Positions 37,235 to 46,928 of a DNA stretch of 64,000 bases are shown here, in pieces. Below the pieces are notes generated by a model. The model was given only the letters and a program-made list of their open reading frames with translations. It did no database searches and had not been told where the DNA came from. The position numbers and the translations under genes are program-made. The stretch lies in contig NZ_SGXM01000001.1 in assembly GCF_004217045.1 (NCBI RefSeq), positions 62,001-126,000 of the forward strand, written 5' to 3'. Position 1 is the stretch's first letter. Every line of letters begins with the position of its first letter. The stretch comes from Cupriavidus agavae. GTDB lineage: Bacteria; Pseudomonadota; Gammaproteobacteria; Burkholderiales; Burkholderiaceae.

Positions 37235-37248
37235 TCTATATAGATAGG
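37235..37248. repeat. TATA/GATA motif 3' of 225-aa gene
   Basis: TCTATATAGATAGG, with perfect palindrome TCTATATAGA, lies 8 bases after the stop of the minus-strand gene at 37256. It closely matches the motif after aroQ. Confidence 0.5.
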
Positions 37249-37255
37249 AGGCAGA

Positions 37256-37933
37256 TCAGGGCGCGGCAGCCTCGACCAGCGCCCGCACGGCCTTCAGGTC
37301 GGCCCGCGCGGGCCGGCCGCTGCCGTCCGACCGCAAGGCGCCGCGTTCGTCGTCGGCGTCGTAGAGCGCAATATGGATGCCGACCGGCGCGCCAAGCGTT
37401 TCGCGCACCTCGCCCGCCAGCAGCCGGGCCTCGCGCAGGTTGGGCCACTGGCCGCGCCACAGGAAGCTCAGCGTCTCCACATCGTCGCGGCCGGCGAAGT
37501 GGCGCGATTCGCTGGTGTCGAAATCGACCGAGGCGTTGAGCAGATGCAGGGCCACGTCCTTGGGGCTGTCGCAGAAGCACTGGATATAGACGTCCGAGTG
37601 CTCGGTAGCGGTGCCGTTGAGCACGGCGCCGGCCAGATAGGGGCGGAATGGCGCCAGGTCCTCCATGGCCAGCATGGCCAGCCGGCGCAGCAGCGCCAGG
37701 ATGCGGGGCTGGTGTTCGCCATGGAAGAGGGCCTGGTAGGCGCGTACTTCCTCCTCGATCATCTCGTTGTCGGGCAGCCACTCGCCGGCCACGCGGGCAT
37801 CGCCAAGCACCTGGCGGGCGGCCTTGCGCTTGGCCGTGGCGTAGTCGGCGCCGTCTTCGGCGATCATGCGCGCGGCAGCCTGGGCGATTTCCTCGCGCAG
37901 GCGGGTGGGGTCGGAAGGCATACGTCGGGACAT
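37256..37933 (-). CDS. Conserved hypothetical, nucleotidyltransferase-like
   Basis: A 225-residue cytoplasmic protein with no signal or membrane part. The N-terminal part (RLREEIAQAAARMIAEDGADYATAKRKAARQVLGD) is helical and is seen in a set of Burkholderiales proteins annotated as nucleotidyltransferase-like. The rest has FRPYLAGAVLNGTATEHSDVYIQCFCDSP, in which NGTATEHSDVYI could be a degenerate GS/D-x-D nucleotidyltransferase motif. The exact role is unknown. The start may be 37933 (MSRRM) or 37921. It is divergent from mpl with 152 bases between. Confidence 0.72.
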   Translation of the reverse strand: MSRRMPSDPTRLREEIAQAAARMIAEDGADYATAKRKAARQVLGDARVAGEWLPDNEMIEEEVRAYQALFHGEHQPRILALLRRLAMLAMEDLAPFRPYLAGAVLNGTATEHSDVYIQCFCDSPKDVALHLLNASVDFDTSESRHFAGRDDVETLSFLWRGQWPNLREARLLAGEVRETLGAPVGIHIALYDADDERGALRSDGSGRPARADLKAVRALVEAAAP

Positions 37934-38085
37934 GGCCCGATGATACCCGCATGGGCGCCGCCCGGCTGTGGATGCGGCGTGCCGCCACAGGGCTGGGAAC
38001 CGGAGGCATGCGGGTACAATCAGAGCCTTCTTTGCGCCCGGTGGCCGCTGCCGCCGCGGACCCACGCCTTTTCCCCGACGCTTTC

Positions 38086-39471
38086 ATGCATATTCACATC
38101 CTTGGCATCTGCGGTACGTTCATGGGCGGCCTGGCCGTGCTGGCCCGTCAGGCGGGCCACCGCGTGACCGGCTGCGACGCCAATGTCTACCCGCCGATGA
38201 GCACGCAACTGGAAGCCCAGGGCATCGACCTGATCGAAGGCTTCGACCCCGCCCAACTGGCGCTGGAGCCGGACCTGTTCGTGATCGGGAATGTGGTGTC
38301 GCGCGGCAACCCGCTGATGGAGGCGATCCTCGACCGCAACCTGCCGTACACGTCGGGGCCGCAGTGGCTTGGCGAGCACGTGCTGAACGGCAGGTGGACG
38401 CTGGCGGTGGCCGGCACGCACGGCAAGACCACCACCACGTCGATGCTGGCCTGGGTGCTGGAGGATGCGGGCTACAACCCGGGCTTCCTGGTGGGCGGCG
38501 TGCCGCAGAACTTTGGCATCTCGGCCCGGCTGACCGAGTCGGACTTCTTCGTGATCGAGGCCGACGAGTACGACACGGCGTTCTTCGACAAGCGCAGCAA
38601 GTTCGTGCACTACCGGCCCCGCACGGCCATCCTGAACAATCTTGAGTTCGATCACGCCGACATCTTCCCCGATCTGGCCGCCATCGAGACCCAGTTCCAC
38701 CACCTGGTGCGTACCGTGCCCGGCCAGGGCCGGGTCGTCGTCAATGGCGTGGAGCCGGCGTTGGCGCGCGTGCTGGAGCGCGGCTGCTGGAGCGAGGTGG
38801 AGCAGTTCGGCCTGGGCGACTGGCGCGAGGGCGACGCCAAGGCGCCCGCGCCCCACGGCAAGGATGCCTTCGACGTGTTCTTCCGCGAGGAACTGGTGGG
38901 GACCGTGGTCTGGGACCTGCAGGGGACGCACAACCGCATGAACGCGATTGCCGCCATCGCCGCCGCCCGCCATGTGGGCGTGCCGGCGCCGCAGGCAATC
39001 GAGTCGCTGGGGCGCTTTGCCAACGTCAAGCGCCGCATGGAGATCCGCGGCGTCAGCCACGGCGTGACGGTCTATGACGATTTCGCGCACCACCCCACGG
39101 CGATCCAGACCACCCTTGACGGCCTGCGCCGCCGCGTGGGCAACGCCCGCATCCTGGCCGTGCTCGAACCGCGCTCCAACACGATGAAGCTCGGCGTGAT
39201 GGCCGCGCAGTTGCCGGCCAGCCTCGAAGCCGCCGACCTCGTGTTCGGCTACGGCGCCCCGGCCGGCAAGGACGCGCTGGGCTGGAACCTTGGCGAGGCG
39301 CTCGCGCCGCTCGGCGACAAGGCTCGCGCCTTCCAGGACCTGCCGGAGCTGGTCGAGGCCGTGCGCGCCGCCGCGCGGCCCGGCGACCAGGTGCTGGTGA
39401 TGAGCAACGGCGGGTTTGGCGGCGTGCACCAGAAACTGCTCGACGCCATTGGCGCCGGCGCCAAGGCCTGA
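38086..39471 (+). CDS. mpl: UDP-MurNAc:L-Ala-gamma-D-Glu-mDAP ligase
   Basis: Recycles the murein tripeptide by joining it to UDP-N-acetylmuramate, bypassing de novo steps. The 461-residue Mur-ligase fold is clear: MHIHILGICGTFMGGLAVLA (UDP-binding), P-loop VAGTHGKTTTTSMLAWVL near 110, DYDDFAHHPTAIQTTLDGL late, and EPRSNTMKLG. GTFMGG in place of MurC's GIGMSG type supports Mpl. The start at 38086 is the first with family sequence. It fits with ampD and the lytic enzymes in the window as part of wall recycling. Confidence 0.95.
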   Translation: MHIHILGICGTFMGGLAVLARQAGHRVTGCDANVYPPMSTQLEAQGIDLIEGFDPAQLALEPDLFVIGNVVSRGNPLMEAILDRNLPYTSGPQWLGEHVLNGRWTLAVAGTHGKTTTTSMLAWVLEDAGYNPGFLVGGVPQNFGISARLTESDFFVIEADEYDTAFFDKRSKFVHYRPRTAILNNLEFDHADIFPDLAAIETQFHHLVRTVPGQGRVVVNGVEPALARVLERGCWSEVEQFGLGDWREGDAKAPAPHGKDAFDVFFREELVGTVVWDLQGTHNRMNAIAAIAAARHVGVPAPQAIESLGRFANVKRRMEIRGVSHGVTVYDDFAHHPTAIQTTLDGLRRRVGNARILAVLEPRSNTMKLGVMAAQLPASLEAADLVFGYGAPAGKDALGWNLGEALAPLGDKARAFQDLPELVEAVRAAARPGDQVLVMSNGGFGGVHQKLLDAIGAGAKA

Positions 39472-39486
39472 GCGCCGGGAGCCCAG

Positions 39487-40086
39487 ATGCTGCTGTACCT
39501 GCACGGATTCCGGTCATCGCCGCAATCGATGAAGTCCCGGCTCGTCCAGTCGCGCATGCGCGAGTGGGGGCTGGAGAAGTATTTCGCCTGCCCGGTGCTG
39601 AATGTGTCGCCCTCGCAGGCGATTGCCCAGGCCGAGGCCGCGATCCGGGGGGCGCGCGCTGGCGGCGAGGACGAGATCGCCATCGTCGGGTCGTCGCTGG
39701 GCGGCTTCTACGCGCGCTGGCTGGCCGAGCGGCACGGCTGCCGCGCGGTGTTGCTGAATCCCGCGATCCACCCGTGGACCGATCTCGAAAAGTATCTCGG
39801 CGAGCAGCCGCTGTACCACGGCGGCGGCTCGGTGACGGTGAAGCGCGAGCATTTGCAGGAGTTGCTCGACCTGCGCGTGGACACCATCACCCGGCCCGAA
39901 CGCTACTACCTGCTGGCCGCCACCGGCGACGAGGTGCTGGACTACCGGGAGATGGTCGAAGCCTGCCCGGGCGCCCGCATCCGTGTGATCGAAGGCAGCG
40001 ACCATGGCATTTCGGAGTTCGACGATTACGTTGACGACGTCCTGGCGTTCTGCGGCTATACCCCCGACGGGCGCCAGCGCGCATGA
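39487..40086 (+). CDS. YqiA-like alpha/beta-hydrolase esterase
   Basis: A 199-residue esterase of the YqiA/YcfP family. [14 protein letters not shown] gives the oxyanion loop, [18 protein letters not shown] the nucleophile elbow (Ser of GSSLGG), [15 protein letters not shown] the acid and [12 protein letters not shown] the catalytic His. The substrate is unknown. It lies 15 bases after mpl and overlaps ubiC by four bases (ATGA at 40083). Confidence 0.9.
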   Translation: MLLYLHGFRSSPQSMKSRLVQSRMREWGLEKYFACPVLNVSPSQAIAQAEAAIRGARAGGEDEIAIVGSSLGGFYARWLAERHGCRAVLLNPAIHPWTDLEKYLGEQPLYHGGGSVTVKREHLQELLDLRVDTITRPERYYLLAATGDEVLDYREMVEACPGARIRVIEGSDHGISEFDDYVDDVLAFCGYTPDGRQRA

Positions 40087-40745
40087 CGGGGGAGTTGTCG
40101 GCCTTGCAGGGGCTGCGCGCGGCCTGGCATGCCCATCTACCCTATGACGCGGCGATTCCGGTGAACCAGCGGCGCTGGATCGTGGGCGAGGGTTCGCTGA
40201 CCGCGCGGCTGATGTCGGCCTCGGCGCGCCGGTTCCACGTGACCCGCCTCGCGCAGGCGCCGCAGGTACCGTTCGCGGACGAGTGGCAGGCGCTGGGCCT
40301 GGTCCGGCCGGTGCCGGCCATCACGCGCGAGGTGCTGCTGGTCTGTGACGATGTACCGGCGGTCTTCGCCCACACCATCGTCGATGCGTACCGCGCGCGC
40401 CGGGACTGGCCGTTCCTGCGCGGGCTCGGCAACCGGCCGCTGGGCGGGGCGCTGTTCGTCGATCCGCGCGTGCGGCGCGAGCCGTTCCAGTTCGCGCGGC
40501 TGTCCGTGCACCACCCGTTGCGCCAGGCGCTGCAGCGCGTGTTGCCCGCGATGGCGGCGGTGCCGATGCTGCCGGCGCGGCGCTCGGTGTTCCGCCGGGG
40601 CGGCGGCGCCATGCTGGTGACCGAAGTGTTCCTGCCCGACCTGCTGGTGCGGCCCGCGCCGGCCAGCACGGGCGCCGGCGGCACGCGGCTGCCGCGCCGC
40701 ATCGATACATTCCGCGCGCTGCCGGGGCAGGACGCGCGGCCCTGA
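40083..40745 (+). CDS. ubiC: Chorismate-pyruvate lyase
   Basis: Converts chorismate to 4-hydroxybenzoate and pyruvate, the first step of ubiquinone synthesis. The 220-residue sequence shows the UbiC pattern: [28 protein letters not shown] strand ([20 protein letters not shown]) with the conserved Arg, [26 protein letters not shown] and a late [20 protein letters not shown]. In most copies the LFVD.. and RRS segments bind product. It is translationally coupled to the YqiA-like gene by the ATGA overlap. Confidence 0.9.
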   Translation: MTGELSALQGLRAAWHAHLPYDAAIPVNQRRWIVGEGSLTARLMSASARRFHVTRLAQAPQVPFADEWQALGLVRPVPAITREVLLVCDDVPAVFAHTIVDAYRARRDWPFLRGLGNRPLGGALFVDPRVRREPFQFARLSVHHPLRQALQRVLPAMAAVPMLPARRSVFRRGGGAMLVTEVFLPDLLVRPAPASTGAGGTRLPRRIDTFRALPGQDARP

Positions 40746-40855
40746 ACGTCATGAACGCCCGGGAAGCACCGGCTGGCGGCCCTTGGCCGAAGGCGCGGTG
40801 CGGTATCATCCCGGCTCGAATATCTCCCCGGAGCCATTCGCTGAAAAGTGCGTAG

Positions 40856-43042
40856 ATGCGCACGTCGAGGCGGGTTCCGGTCTTTGTGAAAGCCCAATCC
40901 ATGCAGTTGCTGTTCGAAGAAGGCGGCGAAATCCGCGCCGGCACCGTCCTTGCCCAACAGGGCGAGGCCTACCAGGTGGAGTTGCCCGCTGGCAAGCGCA
41001 CCAAGGTCAAGGCAAAGGACGTGCTGCTGCAGTTCGCCCAGCCGTCGGCAATCGAAATGGTGCGGCAAACCGGCGACCTGACCGCCGAGATCGACCTCGA
41101 CTTCCTCTGGGAATGCGCGCCGGCCGAGGAATTCGGCTTTGCCGAGCTGGCCGCCGAATACTACGGCGCCGATGCGGGCGCGGTGCAGCAGGCCGCGCTG
41201 GCCATGGCGCTGCACGGCAACCCGGTCTACTTCCGCCGCAAGGGCCGGGGCCGCTACGCGCGCGCGCCGGAAGACCAGCTCAAGGCCGCGCTGGCCGCGG
41301 TGGAGCGCAAGAAGCAGCAGCTCGTGCAGCAGGCCGGGTACGAGGCCCAGCTGAAGGACGGCAAGCTGCCCGAGGCGTTCCGCGGCAAGGTGCTGCAACT
41401 GCTGTTCAAGCCCGACAAGAACAGCCTCGAATACAAGGCCATGGACGCCGCGTGCACGGCGCAGGGCATGTCGCCGATGCGGCTGATGGTGGCCGTGGGC
41501 GGCGTGGAAAGCCCGCGTGCGCTGCACGAGGCCAAGTTCCTGGCCGACTGCTTCCCCAAGGGCACCGGCTTTCCTGACGTGGAGGTGCCCGAGCCGTCCG
41601 GCGACCTGCCGCTGGCCGACGTCCAGGCGTTCTCGATCGACGATGTCACGACGACCGAAATCGACGATGCGCTGTCGGTGACGCCTGCCGGCGACGGCAA
41701 GCTGCGCGTGGGTATCCACATCGCCGCGCCGGGCCTGGGCATCCGCCGGGGCGAGGCGCTCGACGCCATCGCGCGGCACCGGCTGTCCACGGTCTACTTC
41801 CCCGGCGACAAGATCACGATGCTGCCCGACAGCGTGGTGGACAAGTACACGCTGCAGGAAGGGCGCACCTGCCCGGCGCTGTCGCTGTACGTGACGATCG
41901 ACCCGCATGGCATCGACGGCCTGACGATCCTCGGCAGCGAGACGCGCGCCGAACTGGTGCCGATCGCGGCCAACCTGCGCCACAACCTGCTCGAAGACGT
42001 GGTGACCGAGGCCGCGCTGGCCGCCGGCACTGGCGACTACCCGTTCCGCGAGGCGCTGACCGAACTGTACAGGCTGGCCAACCATCTGCACGACGAGCGC
42101 CAGAAGGCGCGCCTGGCCAGCGGCCTGCGCCCGGAATCGCACAACCGCGCGGACTTCAACTTCTATATCGATCCGCAGGACGACGGCAGCGAGCGCGTCC
42201 GGATCGAGCAGCGCCGGCGCGGGTCGCCGCTCGACAAGATCGTGGCCGAACTGATGATCCTGGCCAACAGCACGTGGGGCAAGCTGCTGGCGGACCACGG
42301 CGTACCGGGCATCTACCGCACGCAGAAGGCGTGGGGCATGCACCGCACGCGCATGCAGACCTATCCCGCGCCGCACGAGGGGCTGGGCGTGGCGCAGTAC
42401 GCGTGGAGCACCTCGCCGCTGCGCCGCTATGTCGACCTGGTCAACCAGTGGCAGATCCTGGCGGTGGCCCAGCATGGCGTCACGGCCAAGCTGGTGGCGC
42501 CGTTCAAGCCCAAGGACGCCGACCTGCTGGCCGCCGTGGCCGACTTCGAAGGCACCTACGCCGCCTACGCCGACCACCAGTCGACCATGGAGCGCTACTG
42601 GTGCCTGCGCTGGCTCAAGCAGGAAAACCGCGACAAGCTGATGGCCACCACGCTCAAGGAAGGCGCGGTGCGCTTTGCCGAGATCCCGCTGGTGACGCGC
42701 GTGCCGGAGCTGGCGCAGGCGTCGCGCGGCACCCAGGTGCTGCTCGAAATCGGCGCCACCGACGAAATCTCGCTCGAAGTCTCGTGCCGGGTGCTGGAGG
42801 TGTTCGCCGGCGAAGGCGAACTGCCCGAGGAGGAACTGGCCGGCGACGGCGGCGAGGAAGGTGACGAGGTGGGCGACGAGGAAATGGCCGAGGTGTCGGC
42901 CGAAGCCGCCGCCGACGCGGCCGCCGAGGATGCCGCCGAGGCGGCTGCGGAGGCCGGCACCGAGGGTGCCACGGAGGTGGACGAAGCGCCGGACGGCGAG
43001 GCGTCGGCGCCACGCGACACCGGGGCGGCTCCGGCCGCCTGA
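40856..43042 (+). CDS. RNase II/R-family exoribonuclease
   Basis: 3'-5' exoribonuclease with an RNB catalytic domain. The first 70 residues form a small beta domain (FEEGGEIRAGTVLAQQGEAYQVELPAGKR). The RNB core starts near 260 with FSIDDVTTTEIDDALSV, whose Asp cluster binds the two catalytic Mg, and continues through ETRAELVPIAANLRHN to YAWSTSPLRRYVDLVNQ. The C-terminal 70 residues are an acidic Glu/Ala-rich tail (AEAAADAAAEDAAEAAAEAG). Start is uncertain: ATG 40856 gives 728 residues, ATG 40901 (MQLLFEEGG) fits relatives better. It precedes tonB, aroE and mtgA, the usual betaproteobacterial cluster. Confidence 0.9.
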   Translation: MRTSRRVPVFVKAQSMQLLFEEGGEIRAGTVLAQQGEAYQVELPAGKRTKVKAKDVLLQFAQPSAIEMVRQTGDLTAEIDLDFLWECAPAEEFGFAELAAEYYGADAGAVQQAALAMALHGNPVYFRRKGRGRYARAPEDQLKAALAAVERKKQQLVQQAGYEAQLKDGKLPEAFRGKVLQLLFKPDKNSLEYKAMDAACTAQGMSPMRLMVAVGGVESPRALHEAKFLADCFPKGTGFPDVEVPEPSGDLPLADVQAFSIDDVTTTEIDDALSVTPAGDGKLRVGIHIAAPGLGIRRGEALDAIARHRLSTVYFPGDKITMLPDSVVDKYTLQEGRTCPALSLYVTIDPHGIDGLTILGSETRAELVPIAANLRHNLLEDVVTEAALAAGTGDYPFREALTELYRLANHLHDERQKARLASGLRPESHNRADFNFYIDPQDDGSERVRIEQRRRGSPLDKIVAELMILANSTWGKLLADHGVPGIYRTQKAWGMHRTRMQTYPAPHEGLGVAQYAWSTSPLRRYVDLVNQWQILAVAQHGVTAKLVAPFKPKDADLLAAVADFEGTYAAYADHQSTMERYWCLRWLKQENRDKLMATTLKEGAVRFAEIPLVTRVPELAQASRGTQVLLEIGATDEISLEVSCRVLEVFAGEGELPEEELAGDGGEEGDEVGDEEMAEVSAEAAADAAAEDAAEAAAEAGTEGATEVDEAPDGEASAPRDTGAAPAA

Positions 43043-43175
43043 GCGCTTCGGTAAACAGGGCGGCTCCCGTACAATCGGAGTCTGCGCCGGCCATCCCCCT
43101 GCCGTGGGGTGGCCGGCGCGTGACCGAAATACTGCCCCCTTCGACCGACCCGCCCCCATCAGGCCGCTACCCACC

Positions 43176-44105
43176 GTGAACGCCGTTCTCCCTGCTCCCC
43201 GCCACCCGCGCGACTGGTGGCAATCCAGCGGCACGCTGGCCAAGGCGCTCGTCGTCTCGGTGGCCATTCACGCGGTGCTGCTGATGGTGCGGATTGCCGC
43301 GCCCGAAGTCTTCGAGATCAAGCGCTCCGACCCGCAGCTCGACGTGGTGCTGGTCAACGCCAAGTCGGCCGAGAAGCCGCGCAACCCGACCGTGCTGGCC
43401 CAGGCCAACCTCGACGGCGGCGGCGACCACGACGCGCAGCGCGCCACCACGCCGCTGCCCGCGCAGACCGAGTCCAAGGACGGCGAGCTGATGAAGCTCA
43501 CGCAGCGCCGGCTCGAACAACTGGAAGAAGAGCAGCGCCGGCTGCTGACGCAGTCGCGCGAGACCGCGCCCTCGGTGCGCAGCCAGCCGCTGAAGCCGGG
43601 CGAGCAGCGCACCGACACCCCGGTGCGCGGTCAGGACGACCGCACGACCACCGACGAAATGGCGCGGCTCGAAGCCGAGATCGGCAAGAACCTGGAGCAG
43701 TACGCCAAGCGCCCCAAGCGCCTGCAACTGACCGCCACGAGCGCGCAGGGGGTGGACTACGCGCAGTATTACGACCGCCTGCGCCGCAAGATCGAATCGC
43801 GCGGCACCACCGATTTCCCGCAGAAGAACGGCAAGCCGATCTACGGCCAGCTGATCCTGGTGATCAACGTCAACCGCCAGGGCAAGCTCGGCTACAACCG
43901 GGACGGCTACAACATCGAGGCCATCGACGTGGCGAAAAGCTCGGGCGACCCCGCGCTTGACCGCCAGGCCGTGGCCATCGTCCGCGCCGCGGCGCCGTTC
44001 GGGGCATTCACCCCGGAAATGCGCACCAGGCAGGACATCCTCGAAGTCATTTCCACTTTCAAGTTCACGCGCAGCGGGCTCGACGTCCGGCTGCAAGGAC
44101 GCTGA
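43176..44105 (+). CDS. TonB-family energy transducer
   Basis: Inner-membrane protein that passes proton-motive force to outer-membrane receptors or, by another reading, a TolA/TonB-like envelope protein. One N-terminal membrane helix (AKALVVSVAIHAVLLMVRI, with the Ser/His that TonB uses to contact ExbD) is followed by a charged, coiled-coil-prone spacer (RRLEQLEEEQRRLLTQSRE) and the TonB C-terminal domain (YGQLILVINVNRQGKLG, VRAAAPFGAFTPEM, FTFKFTRSG-like end). It starts with GTG at 43176, the only start that gives a normal N terminus. No exbBD pair is adjacent. Its stop overlaps the aroE start (TGATG). Confidence 0.88.
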   Translation: MNAVLPAPRHPRDWWQSSGTLAKALVVSVAIHAVLLMVRIAAPEVFEIKRSDPQLDVVLVNAKSAEKPRNPTVLAQANLDGGGDHDAQRATTPLPAQTESKDGELMKLTQRRLEQLEEEQRRLLTQSRETAPSVRSQPLKPGEQRTDTPVRGQDDRTTTDEMARLEAEIGKNLEQYAKRPKRLQLTATSAQGVDYAQYYDRLRRKIESRGTTDFPQKNGKPIYGQLILVINVNRQGKLGYNRDGYNIEAIDVAKSSGDPALDRQAVAIVRAAAPFGAFTPEMRTRQDILEVISTFKFTRSGLDVRLQGR

Positions 44106-44983
44106 TGACCGCAGAACCGCAATCCGTCGACCGCTACGTGGTGGTTGGCAACCCCGTCTCGCACAGCCGCTCGCCGGCCATCCACGCCGCCTTCTCGCGC
44201 CAGACCGGCGAGGCGGTGCAGTACGACCGCCTGGAAGCGCCGCTCGACGCGTTCGCCGACACCGTGCGCCGCTTTCTGGCCGAGGGCGGCCATGGCTTCA
44301 ACGTGACCACGCCGTTCAAGCTCGAAGCCTATGACCTGGCCGACCGCCTGACGCCGCGTGCCGAAGCGGCCGGCGCGGTCAACACGATGTGGATCGAGGA
44401 CGGACTGATCCACGGCGACAACACCGACGGCGTGGGCCTGGTGCGCGACATCCAGGACAACCTCGACGTGCTGCTCGAAGACCGGCGCATCCTGGTGCTC
44501 GGCGCCGGCGGTGCGGCCATGGGCGCGCTGCTGCCGCTGATCGAGTGCCGCCCGGCGCGGATCGTGGTGGCCAACCGTACCGCGCAGAAGGCCAGCGACA
44601 TGGTCGAGAACTTCGTCGAGGCGGCCGACCAGTATGGCGTGGAACTGTGGGCCGGCGGCCTCGACGCGCTCGGCGCGCTGTCCGAGGAGGAAGGCTGCGA
44701 CGTGGTGATCAACGCCTCGGCCAGCAGCCTGCAGGGTGAACTGCCGCCCGTGCCCGATTTCCTGCTGGGCGAGGGCGTGCTGGCCTACGACATGATGTAC
44801 GGCGCGAAGCCGACCGTGTTCCTGGCGCACGCGGCGCGCTGCGGTGCGCGGACGTCCGATGGCCTGGGGATGCTGGTCGAGCAGGCCGCCGAGGCGTTCT
44901 ACAACTGGCGCGGCGTCCGGCCCGCCACGGCACCGGTCCTGGCCGAGCTGCGCGCCGCGCTGCAGGCCGAAGCCGGCCGCTGA
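44105..44983 (+). CDS. aroE: Shikimate dehydrogenase
   Basis: Reduces 3-dehydroshikimate to shikimate with [26 protein letters not shown] binds shikimate, NVTTPFK carries the catalytic Lys, [17 protein letters not shown] segment ([16 protein letters not shown]) follows, and [15 protein letters not shown] is the nucleotide-binding loop. The 292 residues are slightly above the usual 272. Translationally coupled to the upstream tonB-like gene. Confidence 0.96.
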   Translation: MTAEPQSVDRYVVVGNPVSHSRSPAIHAAFSRQTGEAVQYDRLEAPLDAFADTVRRFLAEGGHGFNVTTPFKLEAYDLADRLTPRAEAAGAVNTMWIEDGLIHGDNTDGVGLVRDIQDNLDVLLEDRRILVLGAGGAAMGALLPLIECRPARIVVANRTAQKASDMVENFVEAADQYGVELWAGGLDALGALSEEEGCDVVINASASSLQGELPPVPDFLLGEGVLAYDMMYGAKPTVFLAHAARCGARTSDGLGMLVEQAAEAFYNWRGVRPATAPVLAELRAALQAEAGR

Positions 44984-44994
44984 GGGGGCCGCCC

Positions 44995-45765
44995 TTGGCC
45001 CGCCAGCGTAGCGCCGCCACCCGCCCGGCCCGGGCCGCCCGCACGGGCGGCGCCGCCAACCCGCTGCGCTGGATCGGCTATTTCGGCGAATGCCTGATCA
45101 TCGGCGTGCTGGCGATGCAGGCGTATTTCTTCCTGCAGATTGCCGCGTGGCAGTATCTGAACCCGTCGTCCACGTCGTTCATGCGCGCCGAGCAGTGGCG
45201 TTTGTGCGGGATCAACGTCTGGAGCTGCAAGGTCGACCACCGGTGGGTGGGCTACGACCAGATGTCGCGCAACATCAAGCGCGCGGTGATTGCCAGTGAA
45301 GATGCCGATTTCGTCAACCATCCCGGCTACGAACTGGACGCGATGCTCGACGCCTGGGAGCGCAACAAGAAGCGCGGACACATCGTCCGTGGCGGTTCCA
45401 CGATTACCCAGCAGTTGGCCAAGAACCTGTTCCTGGCATCGGAGCAGTACTACGTGCGCAAGGGCCAGGAACTGGCCATCACGTGGATGCTCGAATTCTG
45501 GCTCGACAAGCAGCGCATCTTCGAGATCTACCTGAACTCGGTGGAGTGGGGCGAGGGAGTGTTCGGCGTGGAGGCGGCGGCCCAGCACTACTTCCGCACG
45601 TCGGCGTCGAAGCTGACGGTCGGCCAGGCTGCCCGGCTCGCGGCGGCACTGCCGGCGCCGAAATGCTTCGACAAGAAGGAATACTGCGCGAACGTGCGGG
45701 TGAACTTCCGGGTGAAGGCGGGGATCATCGCCCGCCGGATGGGGGCGGCGGCGCTGCCCGATTGA
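44995..45765 (+). CDS. mtgA: Monofunctional peptidoglycan glycosyltransferase
   Basis: Polymerises lipid II into glycan strands. The 256-residue enzyme has an N-terminal membrane anchor ([19 protein letters not shown]) and the GT51 domain: catalytic Glu in [12 protein letters not shown], then [30 protein letters not shown] and [23 protein letters not shown]. No transpeptidase domain follows, so it is the monofunctional type. It starts with TTG 11 bases after aroE. A hairpin GCTGCCC/GGGGCAGC (45753-45773) overlaps its stop, between it and the convergent corA gene. Confidence 0.94.
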   Translation: MARQRSAATRPARAARTGGAANPLRWIGYFGECLIIGVLAMQAYFFLQIAAWQYLNPSSTSFMRAEQWRLCGINVWSCKVDHRWVGYDQMSRNIKRAVIASEDADFVNHPGYELDAMLDAWERNKKRGHIVRGGSTITQQLAKNLFLASEQYYVRKGQELAITWMLEFWLDKQRIFEIYLNSVEWGEGVFGVEAAAQHYFRTSASKLTVGQAARLAAALPAPKCFDKKEYCANVRVNFRVKAGIIARRMGAAALPD

Positions 45766-45779
45766 GGGGCAGCGATGCC

Positions 45780-46742
45780 TCAGCTCAGCCACCCCTTCCT
45801 GCGGAAGTACACCAGCGGAATCGCCGCCGACACCGCCATCAGCGCGATGGCCCACGGGTAGCCGATGGCCCAGTCCAGCTCCGGCATCAGCTTGAAGTTC
45901 ATGCCGTAGATGCTGGCGATCAGCGTGGGCGGCATCAGCGCCACCGACACCACCGAGAACAGCTTGATGATCTTGTTCTGGTTGATGTTGATGAAACCGA
46001 CCGTGGCATCCATCAGGAAGTTGATCTTGTCGAACAGGAACGCGGTGTGGTTCTCGATCGAGTCGATGTCGCGCAGGATCTGGCGCGCCTCGTCCTGCTG
46101 CTCGGCCGACAGCAGCTGGCTGCGCATCAGGAACGACACCGCCCGGCGCGTATCCATGACGTTGCGGCGGATGCGGCCGTTCAGGTCTTCCTCGCGGGCG
46201 ATGGTTTCCAGCACGTCGGCGGCGGCGGCATCGGTCACGTTCTCGGCCAGCACGCGGCGGCTGGCTTCCTCCAGGCGCTCGTAGATCTCCTCGATCGAAT
46301 CGGCCGAATACTCGGCGTCGGTCGCGTAGAGGTCCATCAGCACGTCCTTGGCGTTGCGCACCGAGCCGGGACGCATCCGGGCGCGCAGCCGCACCAGCCG
46401 GAACACGGGCAGGTCTTCGTCGTGGATCGAGAACAGGACGTCGCGCGTGAGCACGAACGCCACGCGCACGTTGCGCGAGGCTTCATCCTCGGCCAGCAGG
46501 AAATCGGTGCGGATGTGGATGTTCTCGTCCTCGCCCTCGAAATACCGGGCCGACGCCTCCAGGTCACCCAGGTCTTCGAGTTCCGGCAGGACGACGCCGT
46601 AGGTTTCCTTGATCCACGCCAACTCCTCGTCGTCGGGGCTGACTACGTCGATCCAGATGGGCTTGTGCTGCAGCAGCTCATTGCGCTCGTCGACCTGCTC
46701 CTGGGCAAGCCGGCCTTTCTGCAGGACGAACAGGTTGATCAT
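45780..46742 (-). CDS. corA: CorA-type magnesium/cobalt transporter
   Basis: Pentameric divalent-cation channel of the inner membrane. The 320-residue protein has a large cytoplasmic domain and two C-terminal membrane helices with YGMNFKLMPELDW between them; the GMN motif is the selectivity signature. ESSFLFDKINFLMDATVGFININQNKIIKL-type helix (FLFDKINFLMDATVGF) forms the long stalk. The start at 46742 gives the family MINLFVL N terminus. Convergent with mtgA. Confidence 0.95.
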   Translation of the reverse strand: MINLFVLQKGRLAQEQVDERNELLQHKPIWIDVVSPDDEELAWIKETYGVVLPELEDLGDLEASARYFEGEDENIHIRTDFLLAEDEASRNVRVAFVLTRDVLFSIHDEDLPVFRLVRLRARMRPGSVRNAKDVLMDLYATDAEYSADSIEEIYERLEEASRRVLAENVTDAAAADVLETIAREEDLNGRIRRNVMDTRRAVSFLMRSQLLSAEQQDEARQILRDIDSIENHTAFLFDKINFLMDATVGFININQNKIIKLFSVVSVALMPPTLIASIYGMNFKLMPELDWAIGYPWAIALMAVSAAIPLVYFRRKGWLS

Positions 46743-46928
46743 CCCTGGAATTCCTTGTGACTGTTTGCGCTGTGCCGAGGTCTCGGCGGCAGGGCAGGCA
46801 AGGCATCGCCAGCGACGCGGCCATGGAACTGCCATGGGGCGGCCGGCAAGCGTGATCGCGCCGCAGGCGCGTGGGATTCTGATGGCCGCGAGTGTAATCC
46901 ACCGCGGGGGGGCTTGTTAAGCGAAATC

